A stretch of 64,000 bases of DNA from Penium margaritaceum (Eukaryota > Streptophyta > Zygnematophyceae > Desmidiales > Peniaceae). Where the stretch lies: positions 229,457-293,456 of the forward strand of contig SZWC01000089.1 in NCBI GenBank assembly GCA_023375785.1, read 5' to 3'. The notes under the pieces were generated by a model, which saw only the letters and a list, made by a program, of their open reading frames with translations, did no database searches and was not told the DNA's origin. Each line of letters opens with the position of its first letter. Position 1 is the first letter of the stretch. Below, piece after piece: positions 55,751-64,000 of this stretch. The position numbers were made by a program, and so were the translations under genes.

Positions 55751-56279
55751 TGTTGGAACTGGAGGAGAGAGGGAGGCTTGGGGCAGTGAGCATGTGGGAC
55801 TGGAAGTGCATCACTTGTGCTAAAGAATGGTTGTTGAATCACTCAAAATGATGGAGTACATATAGCGCTAGAGCTTGGGCAAGTCAGCCTTCTCACAAGC
55901 CACACCACTTAGCCATGGAGGCTAAGGCTCACACACTAGAGTCCATAATCTCACACAAGAGAGGAAATCAGCCTTGTTATCAGGTTGACCACTCACACAC
56001 CACCATGAGAACATTTCCTAGCAGTCTAGGTCGTGTGTGAGTGGTCAGCTTAAATACTAGGCTGATTTCCTCTCTTGTGTGAGATTATGGATTATAGTAT
56101 GTGAGCCTTAGCCTCCATGGATAAGTGGTGTGGCTTGTGAGAGGGCTGCCTTGCCCAAGCTCTAGCTTTATATGTACTCCATCATTTTGAGTGATTTGAC
56201 AATCATTCTTCAGCACATGTGATGCCCTTCCAGTCCCACATGCTTGCTGCTCCAAGGCTCCCTCTCTCCTTTTTCAAAA
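55751..56279. repeat. Large inverted repeat of family A LTR ends (head to head)
   Basis: The first 250 bp of a minus-oriented LTR (55751-56000) face the last 247 bp of a plus-oriented LTR (56033-56279). The spacer is 32 bp. The inner arms are perfect for 14 bp (GACCACTCACACAC at 55987 against GTGTGTGAGTGGTC at 56033). The arms include the TATA region and the R/U5 part of both LTRs. A transcript through it would fold into a long hairpin. Confidence 0.8.
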
Positions 56280-56926
56280 CTTGATATCAGAGCCAAAATC
56301 TGCCTCTTACAGCCAGCACAGGCCGTCACTTTGAGAGTGACGGGTTGGGGTCAAACCGTCACCAAATTTGATTCTCGACTACTTGATCTAGAAGTTTAGG
56401 AGACAACCTTTCTAGTGAGCCCAAGATCGCCAAGATCCTATAATCGATTGTGAGTTATGCTCAAAACAAGATCGGCCAGGACTACGCTCTTCTCTCCAAG
56501 TAAGACTGTCGCGTTGTGATGACCATAACACTCTCCTTTCTTTGTCAAAATTTAAAATTAGTACATGCGAATTGAAGTGTTTTTTATACGCTTTCTATTG
56601 CATCAGAAATATTTTCATTCTATTAGAATGTTTGGGAGAAACGCCATTTACAAGCTAGCTGGTATGAGCAAGAGTAGGAGCAGAAGCATATTGTGTTTTC
56701 AAAAGGGCATATCACTGAGAATCCCCTGTTGATGACCCTGTTTTATGGGTGGATCTGAACGGATTTGAGCTGCATTTGCCAGTTTTGGGCTCTGTTTTTT
56801 AAGATTCTCAGTCTGCTGGCCTCTAATGTCCATTTTCTGTGAGACAGATTTCTGGCAGAAGCAGCAAAACAAGCAGGGGTAGCGCCGCCAGTGAAGAATA
56901 GCGCTGAGCATCACCAAAGCTCAAAA
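56280..56926 (+). other. A7 leader and primer-binding site
   Basis: Primer-binding site TGATATCAGAGCC at 56282-56294 (one change). Untranslated leader follows; no gene. Confidence 0.72.
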
Positions 56927-57840
56927 CATTAACAGCACGCTTGGTAACAACACCTCTGCCGTTGGAGAGACTGGAAGGACATGCCAACTTCACGTTTTGG
57001 AAGATCCGTACTTGCCTCCTTTTGGAGGAGAGGGGCTTGTGGGAGATGGTGAACGGCGACAAGCGCGTTCCGTCTCCACAGGCAAAAGGCATTACTACAT
57101 CGGAGGTGGTGGCGAGGAAGATGCCACAGAAAGGAGCAGCAGATGCAAGTTCATCTACGACTGCAGCGGCGGCATATGAGAAGTGGAAGAAGGACATGCG
57201 GGCCTACAGGCTGCTTGTCAACATCATGTCCAGCCCGCATCTTCAGTACGTGAGTGACATTTATTGCAAAAGAGGGATGGGATACGTTGTGCAAGAAGTA
57301 TGAGAGCAAGGATCCTATATTCCTCATGCTTTTGAAGGAGAAAATGATGGCGTTCAAAATGCGAGGGAGGCTTACTTGGACAGGGCAAAGGAGCTGGCAA
57401 AGCAGCTGAAAGCGGCTGGCAACCCTGTGGAAGACACGCGCTTTGTCCATCTCTTGGTGAGAGGAGCCCCAACGAGCTATGACACGGTGCGAGAGACATT
57501 GGAGTACCAGCCGACTCTTGACCTGGACTTCATCTACACGTATATGGTACAAGAAGAGCTGGATCGTATTGTTGCAAAGCGCAATGGCAGTAGCAATAAC
57601 AGTGAAGCTGCTTTCATTGCCATGGGCTCACCCAACCAGTAGCAGCAGCAATCTGGGCAACAGAGAGGCAGAGAAGAAGGGCATGTGCCCTTATTGCTAG
57701 AAAGAGGGACACTACAAGAAAAAGAGCTTCAAGTTGAAGAGGGACCAAAAAGAGTAGCAACAGCAGTAGTAAAAGCAACAATCTCCACAGCAACAACAGC
57801 AGCAATCACAGCAACGTCAGCAGCAGCAGCAGAACCAAAC
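56927..57840 (+). pseudogene. gag: A7 gag
   Basis: The ATG is lost (family AAAATGGCAGC reads AAAACATTAACAGC near 56925). Downstream, PLERLEGHANFTFWKIR and LLLEERGLWEMV are clear. A shift near 57265 separates LQYVSD from YESKD. From 57376 the frame gives DRAKELAKQLKAAGNPVEDTRF. The zinc knuckle is damaged: CPYC, then a stop for Gln, and the last Cys is Ser. A Gln-rich linker with TAG codons follows. Confidence 0.76.
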
Positions 57841-58992
57841 CACCGTGCGCCATTTTGGCAACATGAACGTCGCCAAGGAGGTGCGCGACCGCCTCTTCAT
57901 GGCAAAGTCGAATACGTCGTAGAAGGAGAAGGCGGATCTCGCTTGGTACAAGGACTCTGGGTGTACCAATAGTCTGACGTACCACAAGGAATGGTTTATG
58001 CAGCTTCTCTCCATTCCCTCCCGTTCGATTGGTTTGGTTGATGATCGGGTGGTGTATGCTAAGGGGATTGGAATTGTGGACATGTGGTTGGAGACACTGC
58101 GTAGCATTGAACTAGGAGTGTTCCATGGCATTTTCTATATACGTGATGCTGCGTTTAATCTTCTGTTAGTATCCTCTCTCACCAATACAGGACTGTGAGT
58201 CGTCTTTGACGACAGATATGGCTACATCCTCAACAAGGAAACAGGAGAGGAGTTGGCCAAGTCGGTGAAGGAAGGCGACATGTACCGCTTGTAGGGGGCG
58301 ACCAAGATTCCGTGCGCATACTGTCTTGTAGAAGTGGTGTAGGCTATAGATGGTGAAATGTGGCATGTTCGCTACGGCTACATCAGTATGTGCGCCTTGT
58401 TGCAACTTCAAATGAAGCAGATGGTGTATGACTTATCCACCATCTCTAACTTTGAGTAGGAGTTGAACATCGGCTGTTTGGAGGGAAAGCACTATCGCGA
58501 GGCAATCTCTGGAGCAGGGAAGCCCGCGAAGGAGGTGCTGGTGGTGGTCCACATAGAATCGTGTGGCCTGATGCAAACCCAGAGCTTTAGAGACTCTAGG
58601 TATTTTCTCAGCTTCATTGATAATTTCAGCCCTTACCAGTGTAAGGGCTGAACCGTACTTCCTTTCCTCCAAGGACTTGTGCTTTGACTGGTTCAAGGAG
58701 TTCAAGGCCATGGTGGAGAATCAAACTAGCAAGAAAATAAAGGCGCTGTGCAACGACCATGGTGGAGAGTAACTGAGGAAGGAGTTCCAGGACTACCTCA
58801 CAACAGCAGCCATCAAGGCACAACACACCACGCCATACTCGTCGTAGCACAACGGCGCAGCAGAACGCGCCAACTGCACCATCGTTGAGTCAGCACGCTC
58901 CATGCTACACGCGGCTCCATTGACCAATGACTTTTGTGCCGAAGTAGTGAGCACTACAGTGTACATAAAAAAACCGCAGTCCAACTAAGGCC
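57841..58992 (+). pseudogene. pol: A7 pol, first part: protease and integrase
   Basis: VRHFGNMNVAKEVRDRLFMAK; a protease region near 57940-57990 where the family SGCTKSL reads SGCTNSL; GVFHGIFYIRDAAFNLLLVSSL; integrase zinc region near 58370-58480; core near 58550-58760. At 58625-58652 a new perfect hairpin replaces the family sequence. It ends at RSPTKA where the LTR fragment begins. Many stops. Confidence 0.76.
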
Positions 58993-59202
58993 TGTTGGGA
59001 AAAGAGCCATCTGGCTCAGTTTCACGTGCACAGGAGCAAGTTCGAGGAAATTACCAAATGCGCGCTCTGATTGTCAATCCAACTTCACCATTTGAAAGAT
59101 CAGGTGGCAAAATACCTACGGTCCAAGTTTGAGGCCGATCCAACAGTCGGATTGGGAGATGAATTTTCAAAGTTTCAATGGTCATCGACCACTCATATGC
59201 AG
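58993..59202 (+). repeat. Family A LTR fragment inside A7 pol
   Basis: First 210 bp or so of an LTR (TGTTGGGAAAAGAGCC to GGTCATCGACCAC). It is then joined to pol linker sequence (GCAGATATTCTTCC). Several hundred bp of pol and the rest of the inserted element were deleted together. Confidence 0.78.
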
Positions 59203-61030
59203 ATATTCTTCCTCACCCCGTCTCCCTGATCCTTCCTCCACTCTGACAGCGGGAGAACCAGTCTACTCTCCCATGTCTGATGCAGCAGATACAACAGCCT
59301 CATCCGCAGAAGCAGAGGAAGAAGATGCACCATCAACAAGAGCAGTTGTGCCGGCAGTACCGCATCACCCGCCTGCTAACGGTCCAGCACTAGGTCGGAG
59401 GTACCCTCTCAGGGTGCGCTACAAGCCTGGTGAGCAAGGGCATTTCTGGATGCTCCTGAAACCAAACCAAATGAACGTTGCAATTGCAGCAGACTCTAAT
59501 GAGCCAAAGTCGTACAAGGAGGCCACGGCGACACCAGATGCAGCAGATTGGGCGCAAGTTGTGTAGCACGAGATACAGTCGCAGCTCGACAACGGTACGT
59601 GGGAGCTGACTGAGTGTCCAGCTCGACGTAAGGTGATCAAGTGCAAGTGGGTGTTCAAGAAGAAGCGGGGAGCAAATGGCAACCTCGAAAAGTACAAGAC
59701 GAGGCTCGTCGCCAAGGGCTACTCATAGCAGAAAGACATCGACTACACAAAAACCCTTGCTCCTGTTGCAAAGTTTGCCTCTGTACACACGTTATTTTCC
59801 TATGCAACAGCTCAGGACTTCGAGATTTACCACATGGATGGAAGACGGCGTTCCTGAATGATGACCACGGAGAGGATATTTACATGGAGCAGGCGGAGGG
59901 GTTCTTCATGGATGGCCAGGAGCACCTGGTTTGCAAGCTGGAGAAGTTGTTGTAGGGCCTCAAGCAAGCACCGCGTGCTTTGAACCAAAAATTGGATGCT
60001 GCGCTGCTGTGCATAGGGGTTGAGCGTATTGAGTATGACTATAGCGTCTATCGCTGGTAGTATGGTCATGAGGTGCTCATCATCATCATGTATGTGGATG
60101 ACATGTTCATTTCCAACAGCATGTCAGCACTGTAGGAGTTCAAGTAGGCCATGCAAGAGCGCTTCCAGATGTCTGATCTCGGGGAGGCATCATACTTCCT
60201 CGGTATCCAGATCACGCGTGCTTGCAAATCACATTCTCTTTTGTTGTAGTAGAGCCGGTATATCAAGGATGACTTGTAGCGGTTTGGCATGGAAAAGGCA
60301 AAACCCATCGGCACGCCGCCAGAGACGCGGTAGTACCTCGTGAGCTTCAATGGAGAAGCAAATGTAGCTGAGCGACAGAAGTACCACAGGGCTGTCGCCA
60401 GCCTCATGTTCCTGATGGTAGTAACCAGGTTGGATGCTGCACAAGCTGTTAGTAATGTGAGCCAGCACATGGCCAATCCCGGACCTGAGCACCAGAAGGA
60501 AGTGAAGCGGATCTTCCGCTACCTTGCTGCAACCATCAACATCGGCATCACCTACATCGGCAACGACAACAGCATCATCGGCTACACAAACACAGATTGG
60601 CCTGAGGACCGCAAGTCTATCTCTGGATATGTGGTCCTCATGAATGGTGGGCCATCAGCTTGTGTAGTAAGCATCAGGTGGTCGTGGCCGCCTAAAACAC
60701 GGACACTGAGAACGTCTCTCTCAATTTTGGAGCCAAGGAAGCAGTTTGGCTTCAACATCTCATGGGAGAGATGAGTAGGAGTACAGTAGCTCCGGTTCCT
60801 GTGCGCATCGAGAACCAGAGCGCAATTGCACTCGCCAAGAATCCTGAGCACCGTGCACGCACCAAGTACATTGACATCAATATCACTTCATCAGGCACAT
60901 GGTACACGAGGGTGAGATCAAGCTGGAGTTTACTCCAACCAGCAAGAAGGTCACTGATTTCTGTACCAAGCCAGTGACCAGTGAAAAACAACAGTTCTGT
61001 ATGAAGGCATGTGGACTCAGCCCACTCTGA
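59203..61030 (+). pseudogene. pol: A7 pol, second part: linker, RT, RNase H
   Basis: 59203-59566 is open (acidic linker; PPANGPALGRRYPLRVRYKPGEQGHFWML; SYKEATATPDAADWAQVV). RT follows (KCKWVFKKKRGANGNL, YVDDMFISNSM near 60090), then RNase H from 60340 (RQKYHRAVASLMFL, GGPSACVV region, PEHRARTKYIDI). It ends CGLSPL, TGA at 61028-61030. The TDADWAS motif of RNase H reads TNTDW and lacks part of its sequence. Confidence 0.78.
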
Positions 61031-61049
61031 CTAAGGCAAAGCGTGAGAT

Positions 61050-61786
61050 TGTTGAAAAAGCAGCCATCCGGCTCAGTTTCAGGTCCACAGGAGCAAGTTC
61101 CAAGAAACCACCAGATGCTTGCTTCGATCGCCAATCGGACCACCATTGGAAAGATCAGGTGGCAAAATGTTCACGGTCCAACTTTGAGGCCGATCCAATG
61201 GTCGGATAAGGAGATATGAATTTTCAAAGTTTTTGGGATCACTGACCGCCGATATCAAGGTTACCATGGGCGATGGCTCCATGCCTTAGCCTGAGAAAAG
61301 TAAAAGGGCAAGAGGTCCAGGGTCAAGACCTGATGGGAGAAATATCAGAAAAGGTCCTAGATTCTTGGGTTGCCTTGTCAGATTGTGCTGACAACGAAAA
61401 AGGTACCTCTCCTTCCTTTTTTGGTGAGGTGAGATCCTTGTGTACTAGCCATGGACATATGGCAATTCTCCATGGGATTGTGGGTTATGTGACCACTAGG
61501 AGTGTGCCATGAGAGCACTCTCTAACTCTCTAGGTGGTGTATGAGTGGTGAGCCTGATTTTTAAGCTGATTTCCTGTCTTGTGTGAGATTGTGGACTCTA
61601 GTGTGTGATACTTAGCCTCCATGGCTAAGTGGTGTCGCTTGTGAAAGGGGTGACTTGCCAAAGCTCTAGCTCTATATGTACTCCATTATTTTGAGTGATT
61701 GAAAAACCATTCTTCAACACAAGCGATGCCCTTCCAATCACACATGCTGGTTGCTCCAAGGCTCCCTCTCTCCTCCAGATCCAACA
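61050..61786 (+). repeat. 3' LTR of A7
   Basis: 737 bp, TGTTGAAAAAGCAGCC to CTCCAGATCCAACA. Preceded by the polypurine tract relic GCAAAGCGTGAGAT. Confidence 0.87.
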
Positions 61787-62560
61787 GAAATGCCCAGAGC
61801 CTCCAAAGCTCTGGGTGTGCATCGGGCCACACAAGTCTGTGTGGACTAGCTCCAGCACGTCCTTCGTACGCTCTCCTGCTTTAGAGAACGCCACGTGATG
61901 CTGTTTCCCCTCCAAACAGCCGATGTATTATTGCTGCTCAAAGTTAGCGATGGTGGGCAAGTCACGCACTATAAGCTTTGTTCGAAGTTGCTACAAGGCG
62001 CGCATGCCGATGTGGCCATAGCGCGCATTCCAGATTTTGCTATCTGTGGCCTGCACCACTGTTGCAAGGCTCTGCTCGTGCGGGATCTTTGTTGCCCCCT
62101 GCAGGCGGTACATATGGCCTTCTTTCACCGACCTGGCCAACTCCTCTCCTATTTCCTTGTCAAGGATGTCGTCATAGTCATCGTCAAAGATGACGCGCAG
62201 TCCTGTGTTGGTGAGAGAGGATATTCAGAGAAGGTTGAACGCAGCATCAGGCACATACAGCACGCCATGGAACAGTCCCACTTCAATGCCATGGAAGATC
62301 TCCAACCATATCTCTACAATCCCAATCCCCTCAGGATACACTACCCGATCATCACCCAAAGCAACTAGACTGGGGGAAATGGAGAGCAGCTCCGTAAACC
62401 AATCCTTGTGGTGCGCCAGACTCTTGGTACACCCTGAGTCCTTATACCACGCCAGATCTACCTTTTCCTTCTGCGACATGTCAGATTTTTCCATGAAGAG
62501 GCTGTCGCGCACCTCCTTGGCAACGTTCATGTGTTCAAAATGAAGCACATCGGTGTGGTT
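61787..62560 (-). pseudogene. pol: A8 pol fragment: integrase and protease
   Basis: Minus strand: protease region at 62225-62548 (VRDSLFMEKSDMSQKEKVDLAWYKDSGCTKSLAHHKDW, GLFHGVLYVPDAAFNLL), integrase zinc region, and the first core motif HTDLCGPMHTQSFGG at 61801-61850. It is cut there by A7; the remaining integrase, RT and RNase H are not in the window. Confidence 0.78.
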
Positions 62561-63342
62561 CTGCTACTACTGCTACTACTGACGTTGTTGTGACTGCTGT
62601 TGTTCTTGCTATGGAGATTACTACTTTTGCTTCTGGTGCTGCTGCTCCTTCTGGTCCCTCTTGAACTTGACGTTCTCTTTCTTGTAGTGCCCCTTTTTCT
62701 CGCGATAGTGGCACTTGCCCTTCTTCTTGCCTCTCTGCTTGCCAGACTGCTGCTCTTGGTGGTGGCATGAGCCCATGGCCTTGAAAGTTGCTTCACTAGT
62801 GCTGCTGCCACCATTGCGCTTTGCTGCATTACGACGCAGTTCTACCTGCACCAGCTGCGTACAGATGAAGTGGAGGTTGAGATTCGGCTGCCATTCCAAC
62901 GTATCTTGCACCATGTCATAGCTCGTTGGAAGTCCCCTCAGCAAGAGGAGGACAAAGCGCGTGTCTTCACAGGAATGCCGGCTGCTTTCAGCTCCTTCAC
63001 CTGCTCCCTTGCCCTGTCCAAGTACGCCTCCATCCCTTAACCACCCTATATTTCAACGCCATCATCTTCTCCTCCAAAAGCATGAGGAATGCAGGATCCT
63101 TGCTCTCATACTTCTTGCACAACGTGTCCCACCCTTCTTTTGTAGTAGCCTTATCACTCATGTACTGAACATGCGGGCTGGAGATGGAGTTGACAAGCAG
63201 CCTGTAGGCCTACCTGTCCTTCTTCTTCCACTCCTCATATGCCAGTGCTACTGTTGTTGATGAACTTGCATCTGCTGCACCTTTCTACATCGTCTTCTCC
63301 GCCACCACCTCTATTGCAGTGATGCCTTTTGCGTGTGGAGGC
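62561..63342 (-). pseudogene. gag: A8 gag, N-terminus lost to A9
   Basis: Minus strand from the linker after AxPPxAKGITA (63342) through ISSSYEEWKKK-type sequence, YESKDPAFLMLLEEKMMALK, LRGLPTSYDMVQDTLEWQP (62621-62944) to a zinc-knuckle region CHYREKKGHYKKEN. Both the second and the last Cys are changed, so the knuckle is lost. Confidence 0.75.
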
Positions 63343-64000
63343 TGTTGGAACTTGAGGAGAGAGGGAGCCTTGGAGCAGAGAGCATGTGTGATTGGAAGGG
63401 CATCACTTGTGCTGAAGAATGGTTGTTCAATCACTCAAAATGGTGGAGTACATATAGAGCTAGAGCTTGGGCAAGTCAGCCCTCTCACAAGCCACACCAC
63501 TTAGCCATGGAGGCTAAGGCTCACACACTAGAGTCCATAATCTCACACAAGGGAGGAAATCAGCCTAGCAATCAGGCTGACCACTCACACACGACCTAGA
63601 GAGCTAGAGAATGCTCTCATGGCACACTCCTAGTGGTCACATAACCCACAAACCCATGGAGAATTGCCATGTGTCCATGGCTAGCACACAAGGATCTCAC
63701 CTCACCCAAAAAGTAAGGAGAGGTACCTTTATCCTAGTCAGCACACTCTGACAAGGCAATCCTAAGACCAAGGACCTTTTTGGATATTTCTCCCATCAGG
63801 TCTTGACCCTGGACCTCTTGCCTTTTTCTTTTCTCAGGCTAAGGCATGGAGCCATCACCCATGCCCACCCAGACATCGACGGTCCATGACCCCCGAAACT
63901 TTGAAAATTCATATCTCCCAATCCGACCGTTGGATCGGCCTCAAACTTGGACCGTAGACATTTTGCCACCTGATCTTTCCAATGGTGAAGTCGGATCGGC
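63343..64000 (-). repeat. A9: family A LTR, cut by the window edge
   Basis: Starts TGTTGGAACTTGAGG inside A8 gag (after GAGGC) and continues past the U3 block AATCCGACCGTTGGATC (63923) to the window end; about 80 bp are missing. Its sequence is very close to the A1 LTRs, so this insertion is young. Whether it is a solo LTR or the 3' LTR of a minus-oriented element cannot be told. Confidence 0.85.

Larger units (their letters stand above)
50150..56000 (-). mobile_element. A6: family A copia element with truncated 5' LTR
   Basis: 3' LTR 50150-50865, pol from its stop at 50885-50887, gag to 55097, leader, primer-binding site 55736-55748, 5' LTR 55751-56000 (only about a third remains). The 5' LTR is fused head to head with the LTR of A7. 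Confidence 0.82.
56002..61786 (+). mobile_element. A7: family A copia element inserted in A8
   Basis: 5' LTR reduced to its last 278 bp (56002-56279), primer-binding site 56282-56294, leader, gag, pol with an LTR fragment inside (58993-59202), pol stop 61028-61030, 3' LTR 61050-61786. On the right it abuts minus-oriented integrase of A8 (GAAATGCCCAGAGCC). The left target flank is lost. Confidence 0.82.

Noticed and set aside
1-64000. tRNA, rRNA or host protein genes
   Set aside because: I saw none. The only tRNA-like signals are primer-binding sites of retrotransposons. A covariance search would be needed to be certain.

Overview
The window is a stack of decayed retrotransposons from a large, repeat-rich nuclear genome. 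I found no convincing host gene. The primer-binding sites resemble the 3' end of initiator Met-tRNA (TGGTATCAGAGC type), as in plant Ty1/copia elements. Both long element families are copia type (gag, protease, integrase, reverse transcriptase, RNase H). Many premature stops look like C-to-T changes at CAG, as expected from plant CHG methylation. A green-lineage (streptophyte) genome is the best guess; the sequence does not fix the species.

Two copia families are present. Family A (LTR about 740 bp) has about ten copies or fragments in both orientations: A0 to A8, A10, an LTR called A9, two solo LTRs and one LTR fragment. Family B (LTR 1195 bp) has one complete 8.1-kb copy.

Layout: 1-2128 holds a tail of an unknown ORF and an LTR-like repeat (family C) in inverted and tandem copies. 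A1 (minus, 2129-10063) sits in family C with a perfect 5-bp target duplication. 10140-10990 is a scrap of family A (A0) holding a 463-bp hAT-like element. A2 (minus, 10991-38215) is split by a solo LTR (13503-14233), A4 (plus, 14551-28786) and A3 (minus, 29357-36036). A4 is itself split by a Penelope-like element (16581-18212) and by a solo LTR, which is in turn split by A5 (18978-24815). A10 (minus, 38216-50149) is split by family B (40933-49075). A6 (minus) and A7 (plus) meet head to head at 55751-56279, forming a large LTR hairpin. A7 sits in A8 (minus, 61787-63342), whose gag is cut by the LTR A9 at the window edge.

The most interesting item is the Penelope-like element. Its RT fragment is followed on the same strand by two tandem hammerhead-ribozyme-like motifs, one with a nearly complete core.

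Four places with N (3186-3476, 7471, 35454-35512, 43742) are each flanked by a direct duplication of about 250-1000 bp. They look like contig ends that were not merged, and should be treated as assembly artefacts until checked.

None of the copia or Penelope-like reading frames is intact as assembled. Element names A0-A10, B and C are labels used only here. Percent divergences and consensus codons were judged by eye, not by alignment software.
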